NCBI RefSeq assembly: GCF_020166515.1
Contig: NZ_JAINZT010000006.1
Coordinates: forward strand, 405,643 to 469,642
Direction of reading: 5' to 3'
Origin: Robertkochia flava
Lineage (GTDB): Bacteria > Bacteroidota > Bacteroidia > Flavobacteriales > Flavobacteriaceae
Length of the DNA stretch: 64,000 bases
The first letter of the stretch is position 1. Each line of letters starts with the position of its first letter. Positions 18,060 through 29,422 of this stretch are shown in pieces. The notes beneath the pieces were generated by a model, which was not told the origin of the DNA, ran no database searches, and saw only the letters and a program-made list of their open reading frames with translations. The position numbers and the translations under genes were made by a program.

Positions 18060-18866
18060 TTATTTACTTAATTGTTCTAATTCGTTATTGATATCCGCTA
18101 TCATACCTTCGGCTTCCTCCATGTACTCACCCTGTTCATAGTCCTTTTTCAACAGGTTAAACGTGGCCAGCGCATTATTGAGTCGCTCTTCCCGTTTGCT
18201 GTAAATACTGTTCATGGCCAGGTTATACTCTGCCGTTAATTTGTAAAACAAAGCATCCTCTCGGTATTCAGACCCGGGATTATCCTTTAAAAATAATTCA
18301 AAAGCCTTTATAGAAGCAAAATAATCGGATATGGTGTTGTATTGTTTCGCTATTTCAAACGACTTCTTATCCAGCTTGGCTCTTAATTCCTGTACCATGG
18401 CATTGGCTTCGTCCAGATACTGTGAGTCCGGGTATGAATTAATGAAGGCCTGAAGCCGGTCTACAGCCTCATTGGTATCAGACTGATCGAGACTGAATCT
18501 TGGAGAGGTCATGTATTCACTTTTTGCCCCCAAATAAGCAGCCTCTTCCGCCTTTTCACTTCTGGGATATGACTTTGCGAATCGTTCAAACTGATAGGCA
18601 GACTGATAGTACTGCTCTTCCTGGAAATAACTGTCGGCGTAGAAATAAATGATACGCTCGCCCTGAGGTTTTCCTATATAATTGGGAACGATCTGATCGT
18701 ATAGTCGTATGGCCTTTTTATAATCTCCTTCATTGTAGAGCTTTTCAGCCATATCATACTTCTTCTTCGTATCATCCTCTTTGAGTACTTTTTGATACTC
18801 ACTGCAGGAAGAAAAAAGAACAGAGGTTACAATTCCAGCGATAAGGGTTCGGTAGTTCTTAATCAT
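18060..18866 (-). CDS. bamD: Outer-membrane assembly lipoprotein BamD
   Basis: 268 residues. A lipoprotein signal peptide has its lipobox at SSCSEYQ (Cys about residue 21). Five TPR-like helical pairs follow, for example YDMAEKLYNEGDYKKAIRLYDQ at about 38-59 and the SYPRSEKAEEAAYL segment. BamD is the essential partner of BamA in folding beta-barrel proteins such as the SusC and TonB receptors encoded in this window. It is first in the bamD-rpoZ-coaBC-DUF4835-recN unit, and a dapA terminator lies just upstream. Confidence 0.93.
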   Translation of the reverse strand: MIKNYRTLIAGIVTSVLFSSCSEYQKVLKEDDTKKKYDMAEKLYNEGDYKKAIRLYDQIVPNYIGKPQGERIIYFYADSYFQEEQYYQSAYQFERFAKSYPRSEKAEEAAYLGAKSEYMTSPRFSLDQSDTNEAVDRLQAFINSYPDSQYLDEANAMVQELRAKLDKKSFEIAKQYNTISDYFASIKAFELFLKDNPGSEYREDALFYKLTAEYNLAMNSIYSKREERLNNALATFNLLKKDYEQGEYMEEAEGMIADINNELEQLSK

Positions 18867-18994
18867 CGGGCAAAATTAGCTAATTATCTTAAATATTAAA
18901 AACAATTTACAAAACGGTAAATTTAAAGGAGTGCACCCCCAATTAAAATCATTTATTAAAATTTTAACGGGCCTGGACCTCCCGCAATTTAGCA

Positions 18995-19035
18995 TAAAAA
19001 AAGGCTTTAACAACAGCTGTGTTAAAACCTTTCTG
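18995..19035 (-). terminator. Terminator of the DUF6913-like-dapA unit
   Basis: Minus strand: AAAGGTTTTAACA, loop, TGTTAAAGCCTTT, then a run of T. It lies about 25 bp after the dapA stop and separates that unit from bamD. Confidence 0.8.
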
Positions 19036-19059
19036 AATTTCTTGATATTAAAGCTGCAT

Positions 19060-19950
19060 TTATAAAAACGCCGCCCCGATTTGCAGGTATTTGGATATTT
19101 TTTGGCGCAGCTCATCCGAAGCCGGCACCAAAGGAAGCCGTACTGCAGGACTTTCAATTATATCCAACTGGCTGAGCATCGATTTAATTCCCGCCGGGTT
19201 TCCTTCTTCAAAGATATAATCGATGATATCCATCATTTCAAAGTGAAGGCCATTTGCCTTTTCCAGGTTCCCGTTCATTGCAGACCTTACCATCCCGGAA
19301 AATTTCTCCGGCAGTCCCTGGGCGATAACGGAAATAACACCCGCCCCACCGGCCAGGGTCATGGGCAGGGTAATCATATCATCTCCGGATATCACCATAA
19401 AATGCTCCGGCTTATCCTTTAACAAGCGCAACGCCTGAACCATATCTCCTGCAGCCTCTTTGATTGCGATTATATTATCAAAGTCTTCAGCCAGCCTGAT
19501 CACGGTAGACGGAAGCATGTTCGACCCTGTTCTCCCGGGTACATTGTACAGAATAACAGGCAAGGGAGCATGAAGGGCCACCTGTTCGAAATGCCTGTAA
19601 ATACCTTCCTGGGTTGGCTTATTATAGTAAGGAGAAACAGACAGGATCGCATCAAACCCTTTAAGCCCATCCTTATCCAGATCGGCAACCACAGCAGCAG
19701 TATTGTTTCCACCAACCCCCAAAACCAGTGGAAGGCGGCCTGCGTTGGTCTTTATAACCGTCTGTTTTACAAGTTCCTTTTCCTCCGGGGTAAGGGTTGC
19801 AGATTCTGCAGTTGTGCCCAAAACCACCAGGTAATCTACCCCTCCGGCGATCGTATATTCCACCAACCGCTCTAAAGACCGGGTATCCACAGTTTGATCC
19901 TCCCTGAACGGAGTAATCAATGCAACTCCGGTACCTCTGTATGCCATCAT
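19060..19950 (-). CDS. dapA: 4-hydroxy-tetrahydrodipicolinate synthase
   Basis: 296 residues, a TIM-barrel aldolase that condenses pyruvate with aspartate semialdehyde. This is the first committed step to diaminopimelate and lysine. Key residues are visible: the pyruvate-binding Thr pair at 46-47 (LGTTAES), Tyr135 (ILYNVPGRT) and the Schiff-base Lys164 (IIAIKEAAG). It is separated by 3 bp from the upstream DUF6913-like gene and is followed by a terminator. dapF of the same pathway is at 38.4 kb. Confidence 0.96.
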   Translation of the reverse strand: MMAYRGTGVALITPFREDQTVDTRSLERLVEYTIAGGVDYLVVLGTTAESATLTPEEKELVKQTVIKTNAGRLPLVLGVGGNNTAAVVADLDKDGLKGFDAILSVSPYYNKPTQEGIYRHFEQVALHAPLPVILYNVPGRTGSNMLPSTVIRLAEDFDNIIAIKEAAGDMVQALRLLKDKPEHFMVISGDDMITLPMTLAGGAGVISVIAQGLPEKFSGMVRSAMNGNLEKANGLHFEMMDIIDYIFEEGNPAGIKSMLSQLDIIESPAVRLPLVPASDELRQKISKYLQIGAAFL

Positions 19951-19953
19951 ATA

Positions 19954-20478
19954 TTACTGTTTATTTAAGATCTTTAAATACTTTACCAATTCCTGCCGGA
20001 ATTCATTAAAATTTTCGGTGCCGGTCAACAAGGTCAGATCATTGATCGCCGAAAGTCCTTCGGAAACGCCAACCTTTAGTTTGGCCCGGGTATGTACAGA
20101 CATCAGCTGCATTACAGGATTATTATCCTTGTAATAATTCACCAGAAGATCGTACTCCCTTCCCAGGAAATCCTTAACCGTACCGGATTTCACCTCTCCG
20201 CTGGTCTTTACCGATGCCTCCGAAAAGACCGGGATCATATAGTTCACCTTCTTGTGAATTTTCTCTACATAGCCCAGGATATATACCTGATCATTGGAAA
20301 CCGATAAATCGGCCGCAAGATTCAGCAAAGGCTTGAAGTCTGCCAGCTGGTCATAATTGATGATCAGCGCAAGAGATCTAACCTCTCCCAAGGTTGCTCC
20401 TCCTTTATTCCTTTGACTTTGCAGCTCCCTGCGAATAATTTTATCAATAGCTTTTTCCTTGAAGCTTTTTAAAATCAT
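19954..20478 (-). CDS. DUF6913-like flavobacterial conserved protein of unknown function
   Basis: 174 residues, no signal peptide. The N-terminal third is basic and helical (KEKAIDKIIRRELQSQRNK). The rest is an alpha/beta domain with LALIINYDQLADF and a DFLGREYDLLVNYY segment. I do not recognise a catalytic site. The DUF6913 name is recalled from the flavobacterial family found next to dapA and was not verified. It is translated immediately before dapA with a 3-bp gap. Upstream is a TACCTTTG box, so it leads this two-gene transcript. Confidence 0.7.
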   Translation of the reverse strand: MILKSFKEKAIDKIIRRELQSQRNKGGATLGEVRSLALIINYDQLADFKPLLNLAADLSVSNDQVYILGYVEKIHKKVNYMIPVFSEASVKTSGEVKSGTVKDFLGREYDLLVNYYKDNNPVMQLMSVHTRAKLKVGVSEGLSAINDLTLLTGTENFNEFRQELVKYLKILNKQ

Positions 20479-20497
20479 TTATCTTTACATTAAGCCA

Positions 20498-20505
20498 CAA
20501 AGGTA
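20498..20505 (-). promoter_or_regulatory. Candidate -7 promoter element of the DUF6913-like-dapA transcript
   Basis: Minus strand TACCTTTG, an exact TAnnTTTG match, about 20 bp before the start codon. A TTTTG lies 22 bp upstream of it, slightly further than the usual 19 bp. Confidence 0.55.
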
Positions 20506-20543
20506 AAGCTTTAAAGGATTCCGTTGTCAAAATTACAAAAGGC

Positions 20544-21308
20544 ATGCGTCATATTTTTAAACATTTTGTTATATATGTAACAATAATAGGAATGTGTTCC
20601 TGCAAGCAAACCCCACCAAACCTCCAGGAAATTCACGGAAATGAGATCGGCATAACCAGCGAATTAACAGAACCCGACAGTCTGGAACAATTTATCGAGC
20701 CGTATCGCACCCACCTGGATTCAGTACTCTCCGAAGTTCTTTGCTATGCACCAAGAACCCTTTCTAAAACCGAAGGTCGTTACAATACTGCCATTGGTAA
20801 TTTACTCTGTGACATCATCTATGAACAGGCCAACCCGGTATTTCAATCCCGGACCGCGAACACCATAGACATCGTACTCATCAACCACGGGGGGATTCGA
20901 TCGGTAATATCAAAAGGGCCGGTAACCCGAAAAACAGCCTACGAGGTAATGCCTTTTGAGAATACAATAGAAGTGCTCGAATTGACTACAGAAAAGATCG
21001 ACAACATGGTGGAATATCTTATTGCGGCCCGGCGACCTCATCCTTTCAAAGGATTAAAGATCACTCTTGATGAAAACGGGAACCTCAGGAGTTATTCCAT
21101 TAACGGCGCGGAACCGGATCAAAGCCGGACCTATTTTGTTGCCACCTCCAATTACCTGGCTAACATGGGTGACAATATGACGTTTTTCGCCAACCCGGTA
21201 AACAGGCAATCCATGGATTACCTGATACGAAACGCAATGATCGATTATTTTGAAAAACAAGACACCTTAACCGCCGAAATGGACGATCGGTTTACAGGTC
21301 CAAACTAG
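20544..21308 (+). CDS. 5'-nucleotidase C-terminal domain lipoprotein
   Basis: 254 residues. A lipoprotein signal peptide (lipobox near GMCSC, Cys about 19) precedes a stand-alone 5'-nucleotidase C-terminal domain. It has the family motifs GRYNTAIGNLLCD (about 73-85), INHGGIRSVI (about 113-122) and MPFENTIEVLEL. In UshA-type enzymes this domain binds the nucleoside, while the metal centre sits in an N-terminal domain. Here the metal domain is the next gene, 7 bp downstream. The two proteins probably work as a split 5'-nucleotidase in the periplasm. The pairing is inferred from position and domain complementarity. Confidence 0.88.
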   Translation: MRHIFKHFVIYVTIIGMCSCKQTPPNLQEIHGNEIGITSELTEPDSLEQFIEPYRTHLDSVLSEVLCYAPRTLSKTEGRYNTAIGNLLCDIIYEQANPVFQSRTANTIDIVLINHGGIRSVISKGPVTRKTAYEVMPFENTIEVLELTTEKIDNMVEYLIAARRPHPFKGLKITLDENGNLRSYSINGAEPDQSRTYFVATSNYLANMGDNMTFFANPVNRQSMDYLIRNAMIDYFEKQDTLTAEMDDRFTGPN

Positions 21309-21315
21309 GGAAGTC

Positions 21316-22207
21316 ATGAAAAGAAGATTATTCATACAAAAAACCTTAGCAGGCACATTATTTCTGGGAACCAGCGGACTTGCCTGGGAGGGTTGCACTC
21401 CGGCCAGAGCAAAGAACCATATCACGATCCTGCACACCAACGACGTGCACAGCCATATTGATCCTTTTCCCGCCGACCATGCCAGGAACCCCAATATGGG
21501 GGGCGTAGCGCGTAGGGCCTCCCTGATTGAACAGATCCGAAATGAGAATCCAAACACCTTGCTGCTGGATGCAGGAGATATCTTCCAGGGCACCCCTTAT
21601 TTCAATTTTTACGGAGGAGAGATCGAATTTAAGCTGATGAGTAAACTTGGCTATGACGCCGCCACCATTGGCAATCACGATTTCGACAATGGAATAGAAG
21701 GCCTTTACGCGCAAATGCCTAATGCTAAATTCTCCTTTGTTTCTGCTAACTACGATTTCTCCAATACGGTCATGAATGGCCTGGTAAAACCTTACCAGAT
21801 TTTTGAAAGAGACGAGGTGAAGATCGGGGTATTCGGACTTGGCATTGAACTGGCCGGGCTGGTCAATAAAAAGCAGTATAAGGAAACCGTATATCTGGAC
21901 CCTGTAGAGATTTGTGAAGACATGTGCCGGGAACTCAAGGACGAACAGGGCTGCGACCTCATCATCTGCCTGTCTCACCTCGGGTACCAATACGATTCTG
22001 ATAAGGTAAGTGACCGGGTCCTGGCCGCCAAAAGCAAAGACCTCGACCTGATCATCGGAGGGCATACCCACACCTTTATGGACAAGCCTCAGGTTGTTAA
22101 CAACCGGGAAGATCAGCCGGTACTGATCAACCAGGTAGGTTGTTTCGGACTGTATCTGGGAAGGATCGATTTTTATTTCGACCACAAAGAAACCCGGGGA
22201 GAAGGCG

Positions 22208-22224
<17 letters not shown>
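21316..22224 (+). CDS. Metallophosphatase, 5'-nucleotidase N-terminal domain type
   Basis: 302 residues. The start KRRLFIQKTLAG is a twin-arginine-like signal. The metallophosphoesterase motifs are complete: HTNDVHSH (about 38-45), DAGDIFQG (about 76-83), GNHDFDNG (about 117-124), the LSHLG His, and GGHTHTF near 253. There is no C-terminal nucleotide-binding domain; that domain is encoded 7 bp upstream. It should hydrolyse phosphate from nucleotides or related esters in the periplasm. Its 3' end overlaps the convergent YhhN gene by 17 bp. Confidence 0.9.
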
Positions 22225-24882
<2,658 letters not shown>

Positions 24883-25464
24883 TTATAATTGATCTTTTGC
24901 AATGCGCTGCCGGAAATCACCAGGTTTCCGGGTTTGCAGTTGTTTCACTAATTCATTTATATTTTCGTGTTCCAGAAGCAATTCCCGGAATTTTCTCTGT
25001 AGTAATTCTTTAGACACCATATGGTCCAGCAAGGCAATTAAATGATCGTAATAGCCTCCGGAATTTAATATTCCCACAGGTTTGTTATGCAAACCCAGCT
25101 GTGCCCAGGTAATGATCTCAAAAAGTTCTTCCAGGGTACCGAAACCTCCGGGAAGGGCTATGAAGCCATCGGACTCTTCGTTGAGGATCAATTTTCTTTC
25201 GTGCATATTTTTAGTTGTGATCAGGCGTGTTAACCCCGTATGCACCACTTCCTTTTTCTTAAGGAATTCCGGAATTACCCCAACGACCTCTCCTCCGGCT
25301 TCCAGGGCACCACGGGCCACCTCTCCCATAAGGCCCACCCGGGCACCTCCGTACACCAGGCGAAGACCTTGCTGCGCCATGATTTGCCCCAGGCTAAAGG
25401 CTTCTTCCAGATAGCGGGAGTCGTTACCAGGGGAACTTCCGCAAAAGACGGCGATACTTTTCAT
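24883..25464 (-). CDS. LOG family protein (TIGR00730 type, putative cytokinin riboside 5'-monophosphate phosphoribohydrolase)
   Basis: 193 residues, a Rossmann-like fold. It has the start IAVFCGSSPGND, the YGGARVGLMG loop (about 39-48) and the LOG hallmark PGGFGTLEELFE (about 105-116), with catalytic Glu in that stretch. Family members cleave the N-glycosidic bond of nucleoside monophosphates. In bacteria outside plants the physiological substrate is mostly unknown. It overlaps prmC by 4 bp and is 3 bp before ligA. Confidence 0.88.
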   Translation of the reverse strand: MKSIAVFCGSSPGNDSRYLEEAFSLGQIMAQQGLRLVYGGARVGLMGEVARGALEAGGEVVGVIPEFLKKKEVVHTGLTRLITTKNMHERKLILNEESDGFIALPGGFGTLEELFEIITWAQLGLHNKPVGILNSGGYYDHLIALLDHMVSKELLQRKFRELLLEHENINELVKQLQTRKPGDFRQRIAKDQL

Positions 25465-26327
25465 TTTATTGCTTTTAACATTCGGTGGTTTCCCAAAAGG
25501 TCTTTCCTCAGTGTTACCTCAGAAAACCCTTCCGAACTTACCAGGTCATAGGTTTCTCGACCAAGATACTGATTGATCTCAAAATACAAACGCCCCCCGG
25601 GCATCAAATGTTGACTGGCGAGCTTCGCAATTTTCCGGTAAAAGATAAGCGGGTTGCGATCTGAAACGAACAAGGCAGATGCAGGCTCATGTTCAAGGAC
25701 ATTTTTATGAATCTCCTTTTTTTCAAGGTTCCGGACATAAGGCGGATTGGAAACCACCACATCAAAGGGAGCTGTATCCCCCTTTTTAAGCAAGACCGAC
25801 AGGTCCATGAGCTCCAGAATGTCGCATTCAGAAAAATTCACCTCCGTGTTTTGCTTCCCTGCATTAAATTGAGCCACAGCAAGCGCCTCTGCACTTTTAT
25901 CTAGGGCATAAACCAAGGATTCCGGAAAATGCTTTTTTAATGCAATGGCAATACAACCACTTCCGGTACCCACATCAAGCACCCGGCTTTGGGGATCCAG
26001 GCCATCATCGATGATCCATTGTACCAACTCTTCGGTTTCCTGCCTTGGAATAAGGGTGTGTGAATTCACTTTAAGCCACATATCTTTAAACCAGGCCTTT
26101 CCGAGAATATACTGCAAGGGCTCCTGCCTGGACAGCCGATCCAAAACCCCCTCCATCACCTCCAGATCACTTTGCGGAAGTACCCGGTTTCGCGCCATGG
26201 TAATTTCAAAGGGTTTTAATCCCAACAGCTCTTCGCCCACCATTTTAAACAGGGAAGCGGCCTCCTGATGCCCATAAACGGGCTCAAGGCGATTCATAAA
26301 ACGTCGTTGAAAAGCACCTATATCCAT
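25461..26327 (-). CDS. prmC: Release factor glutamine methyltransferase
   Basis: 288 residues. It methylates the Gln of the GGQ motif in peptide-chain release factors RF1 and RF2, using S-adenosylmethionine. The N-terminal helical domain carries LIPRQETEELV (about 92-102). The methyltransferase domain has motif I DVGTGSGCIA (118-127) and the catalytic NPPY at 194-197. It starts 1 bp after the GNAT stop and overlaps the LOG gene by 4 bp. Typical length and complete motifs. Confidence 0.95.
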   Translation of the reverse strand: MDIGAFQRRFMNRLEPVYGHQEAASLFKMVGEELLGLKPFEITMARNRVLPQSDLEVMEGVLDRLSRQEPLQYILGKAWFKDMWLKVNSHTLIPRQETEELVQWIIDDGLDPQSRVLDVGTGSGCIAIALKKHFPESLVYALDKSAEALAVAQFNAGKQNTEVNFSECDILELMDLSVLLKKGDTAPFDVVVSNPPYVRNLEKKEIHKNVLEHEPASALFVSDRNPLIFYRKIAKLASQHLMPGGRLYFEINQYLGRETYDLVSSEGFSEVTLRKDLLGNHRMLKAIK

Positions 26328-26328
26328 G

Positions 26329-26805
26329 TTAAAGATCTTTCAGCAACCAAACCGGACAAGCGGAGTGCCCGGTATCGCCCATAGGTTGATCAATATAATA
26401 GAAGCCATTCTTAAGGTAGAGCTGCTGCGCCTGCTTCATATAGGGCATGGTCTCAATATACATTTGTTCATAACCGAATTCCCTGGCCTTTGCAATACAG
26501 GTGTCTATCATTTTCCTGCCAAGCCCCATGGCCCTGACCTCATTCAGAAAATACATTTTCTGAAGTTCACATACCGGGCCGTCGTAATTATCCAATTGAG
26601 CCACACCTGCGCCCCCAAGGATCTTCCCTTCATTTTCAAGGACAAAATACACAGCTCCCGGCTTGTTATAAGCCTCGTACATTGCATCAACGGCAGGATC
26701 AGCATAAGCCGTACCTACCTTAGGTACCCCGAGCTCCTCGAGAACGGTTCGCAATACCTTTGCCACCTGTTCGTTGTCAGCTTGTTGAATTTCTCTGATC
26801 AGCAT
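26329..26805 (-). CDS. GNAT family N-acetyltransferase
   Basis: 158 residues. The acetyl-CoA loop is visible as VRAMGLGRKMIDTCIAKAR near 89-107 (Q/RxxGxG/A form), and strand 4 is VCELQKMYFL. The end DTGHSACPVWLLKDL is unusual and conserved-looking. It leads the operon with prmC, and an intergenic space of only 38 bp separates it from the divergent ribD. The acceptor (small molecule or protein N-terminus) is unknown. The link to prmC may or may not be functional. Confidence 0.85.
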   Translation of the reverse strand: MLIREIQQADNEQVAKVLRTVLEELGVPKVGTAYADPAVDAMYEAYNKPGAVYFVLENEGKILGGAGVAQLDNYDGPVCELQKMYFLNEVRAMGLGRKMIDTCIAKAREFGYEQMYIETMPYMKQAQQLYLKNGFYYIDQPMGDTGHSACPVWLLKDL

Positions 26806-26830
26806 ACTGTTTATAGCGGATTTAAAATAG

Positions 26831-26838
26831 TAATTTTG
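26831..26838 (+). promoter_or_regulatory. -7 promoter element of ribD operon, very close to the start codon
   Basis: TAATTTTG matches TAnnTTTG exactly. Transcription would begin around 26843-26846, essentially at the GTG start codon of ribD, implying a leaderless or nearly leaderless mRNA. Confidence 0.6.
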
Positions 26839-26843
26839 CGAGT

Positions 26844-27926
26844 GTGAAGATACATGAATTCTACATAAAGCGATGCCTGGAACTGGCTAAAAACGGAATA
26901 GGAAACACCTACCCTAATCCTTCGGTAGGTTGCGTTATTGTTCATCAGGGGGAGGTTATAGGCGAAGGTTATACCAGTAAAGCCGGAGGCCCCCACGCGG
27001 AGGTCAATGCCATAAATTCGGTGATGAATAAAGAACTGCTGAAACAAGCCACACTTTACGTTACCCTGGAACCCTGTTCCCATCACGGAAAAACACCTCC
27101 CTGTGCAGACCTTATCGTAGAATCAGGAATTCCACGGGTAGTTGTGGGTACACTGGACAGCAACAAACAGGTCAGCGGAAAAGGCATTAAAAAGCTGGCA
27201 GAATCCGGTTGCGAGGTTATTGCCGGAATTTTGGAAGCGGCCTGCCGGGAAGCCAACAAACGCTTTTTTTGCTATCATGAATTAAAACGCCCATACATCA
27301 TTCTGAAATGGGCAGAGAGTGCCGACGGTTACCTGGCACCCTTGCCTGAAACCCGGGTTTCAGGCAAACCGCATCCGGTTTGGTTGAGCGATCAACCCTC
27401 CAGACAATTGGTCCACAAATGGCGGAGCGAAGAACAGGCCATCCTGGTGGGCACATCCACCGCCCTTGCAGATAATCCCAGTCTGACCACCAGAGACTGG
27501 TTTGGCGCAAATCCGTTGCGCATCTTTTTTGACCAATCAGGGAAACTTCCTGAAAACAGCAATCTACTCGACGGGAGCACCCCGACCATCGTCTTTACAG
27601 CCAACGCAGCTTATTATGCAGACAAAGCCATAAAAGACCTCGAGATCGTCCGGATGGCCCCCAAAATACCTCTCCCTGAGCTGGTAGCGAAAACACTATA
27701 TGAAAAGCACATACAAAGCGTGATCATCGAAGGAGGGGCCACTACCTTGAACAGCTTTCTCGCTGCTGACCTTTGGGATGAAGCCCGGATATTCAGAACA
27801 CCCACAACCTTCGGCCGGGGAATTAAAGCGCCTGAAATTAACCAGGCGGCCACGCAGATAACCGACTCCGGCAAAGACCAATTACACTTGTATAAACATC
27901 CCGGAAACCTTAAGGATACTATTTAG
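26844..27926 (+). CDS. ribD: Bifunctional riboflavin biosynthesis protein RibD
   Basis: 360 residues, starting with GTG. The N-terminal deaminase domain binds zinc through His51 (PHAEVNA), Cys78 and Cys87 (EPCSHHGKTPPCADL), with proton-shuttle Glu53. The C-terminal RibD reductase domain runs from about 148 (RPYIILKWAESADGY) and contains VGTSTALADNPSLT and IIEGGATTLNSFL. It performs two consecutive steps of riboflavin synthesis. It is the first of four tightly spaced genes. No FMN riboswitch is visible and there is no leader to hold one. The upstream space to GNAT is only 38 bp. Confidence 0.95.
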   Translation: MKIHEFYIKRCLELAKNGIGNTYPNPSVGCVIVHQGEVIGEGYTSKAGGPHAEVNAINSVMNKELLKQATLYVTLEPCSHHGKTPPCADLIVESGIPRVVVGTLDSNKQVSGKGIKKLAESGCEVIAGILEAACREANKRFFCYHELKRPYIILKWAESADGYLAPLPETRVSGKPHPVWLSDQPSRQLVHKWRSEEQAILVGTSTALADNPSLTTRDWFGANPLRIFFDQSGKLPENSNLLDGSTPTIVFTANAAYYADKAIKDLEIVRMAPKIPLPELVAKTLYEKHIQSVIIEGGATTLNSFLAADLWDEARIFRTPTTFGRGIKAPEINQAATQITDSGKDQLHLYKHPGNLKDTI

Positions 27927-27927
27927 C

Positions 27928-28551
27928 ATGACCCCGAACATAAAGAACATCATATTCGATTTTGGAGACATCTTCATCAACCTGGATAAGGAAGCCCCGC
28001 TAAGAGGTATTACCAGGGTTGCTCCCGGCTTTATGCCCGATCCCGAGATCGACCGCATCAATAAACTGTATGAGAAAGGAAAAATAACTACCGAGGTATT
28101 CGTTGACCACTACCGGTCTAAACTTCCCGGATCTTCAGAGCAGGAGTTGATCCGCATCTGGAATTCGATCATACTCGACCTTCCGGAACAACGCATCGCC
28201 TTCCTGGAACACCTGAAAAATAACCATTCCTATCGTTTATTTCTGCTAAGTAACACCAATGCGCTTCACATGCAACAGGTTTTGCTAAATACGGGCAGGC
28301 CTGTTTTTGAACGGTTCAGATCACTTTTTGAGAAATTTTATCTTTCTCATGAGATCGGGATGCGAAAACCGGATGAGGAAATCTACCGGTTCGTTCTGGA
28401 TCAAAACAACCTGCAGGCCGGTGAAACCCTTTTCATAGACGATCTGCATGAAAATACCAATGCTGCGGCTAAAATAGGGATACACACCTGGACCCTGGAG
28501 CCTGGAAAAGAAGATATCACCCAACTATTCTCAAAAGACCTGCCCCTGTGA
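27928..28551 (+). CDS. HAD family phosphatase
   Basis: 207 residues of the HAD subfamily I type. Motif I is IIFDFGDIFINLD (about 7-19), motif II is FLLSNTN (about 108-114, Ser/Thr), Lys in GMRKPDEEIY (about 145), and motif IV is LFIDDLHEN (about 168-176). The helical cap lies between motifs I and II. Such enzymes often dephosphorylate sugar phosphates or flavin intermediates. Being 1 bp after ribD, it is a fair candidate for the missing riboflavin-pathway phosphatase, though that is inference only. Its stop overlaps the GTG start of the next gene. Confidence 0.88.
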   Translation: MTPNIKNIIFDFGDIFINLDKEAPLRGITRVAPGFMPDPEIDRINKLYEKGKITTEVFVDHYRSKLPGSSEQELIRIWNSIILDLPEQRIAFLEHLKNNHSYRLFLLSNTNALHMQQVLLNTGRPVFERFRSLFEKFYLSHEIGMRKPDEEIYRFVLDQNNLQAGETLFIDDLHENTNAAAKIGIHTWTLEPGKEDITQLFSKDLPL

Positions 28552-29417
28552 TCTACCTCTGTTTAAGCATCCTGGTTTCAAGCTCGCTGTTTGTGATCTT
28601 TAAACTCTTTAACCGCTTCCATGTAAATACCTTCAATGCCATTGTCACCAATTATGTCTTTGCATGCCTAACCGGTTTATTCCTGTACGATCATTCCTGG
28701 ACCATGGCATCGGTAACAGAGCGCCCCTGGTTTGGCGGCACCATCTTTCTCGGCTTCATGTTTATCATGATATTCATGGTGATGGCCCGTACCGCACAGG
28801 AGGTAGGACTTTCGGTTGCCTCTGTAGCCGGAAAAATGTCTCTGATAATTCCCGTAATATTCGGGGTGCTGGTCTACGGGGAATCTGCAGGGCTCCAAAA
28901 GATCTTTGGGATCCTGCTGGCACTTTTAGCCGTAGTATTGGTTTCAGTGAAAAACAACAAGGCCCATCTGAATTCTAAAAACCTGTTTTTACCCCTGATC
29001 CTTTTCGCCGGGTCAGGTATCATTGACACGACCATCAAATACCTGGAAACCAGATATGTTTCGCCAACAGAATTGCCTTTATACTCATCAAGCATTTTTG
29101 GGATCGCTGCCCTGTTTGGCTTCATTATTATATCCTATAAGGCAGTAAGAAAGCGGCTTGAATTTCGCCCGAGGGATATCGCCGGAGGTCTCGCCCTTGG
29201 CATACCTAACTATTTTTCCATATTTTTCATCCTGAAAGCGCTCCGGCATGAATCCATGGAAAGCTCCGTGGTATTCTCTGTTAATAATGTTGCAATAGTG
29301 ATGCTTACCACGATATTCGGTATTATCCTGTTCAGGGAGCAATTGCAACCCCGGAACTGGATCGGTGTTTTTCTGGCTGTGATAAGTATCCTGCTGATCT
29401 CGCTGGCTAAAAGCTAA
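28548..29417 (+). CDS. EamA/DMT family transporter
   Basis: 289 residues with about ten transmembrane helices in two repeats. A typical loop motif is SVASVAGKMSLIIPVIFG, with GESAGLQKIFGILLALLAVVL at the end of the first repeat and REQLQPRNWIGVFLAV at the end of the second. It starts with GTG in a GTGA overlap with the HAD gene. The DMT superfamily exports or imports metabolites; the substrate is unknown, although the riboflavin gene upstream suggests a flavin-related or coincidental link. Confidence 0.85.
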   Translation: MIYLCLSILVSSSLFVIFKLFNRFHVNTFNAIVTNYVFACLTGLFLYDHSWTMASVTERPWFGGTIFLGFMFIMIFMVMARTAQEVGLSVASVAGKMSLIIPVIFGVLVYGESAGLQKIFGILLALLAVVLVSVKNNKAHLNSKNLFLPLILFAGSGIIDTTIKYLETRYVSPTELPLYSSSIFGIAALFGFIIISYKAVRKRLEFRPRDIAGGLALGIPNYFSIFFILKALRHESMESSVVFSVNNVAIVMLTTIFGIILFREQLQPRNWIGVFLAVISILLISLAKS

Positions 29418-29422
29418 ACCTG

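Noticed and set aside
21358..22185. Minus-strand open frame of 275 codons opposite the metallophosphatase gene
   Set aside because: The plus-strand gene has all five metallophosphoesterase motifs; the antisense frame has none.
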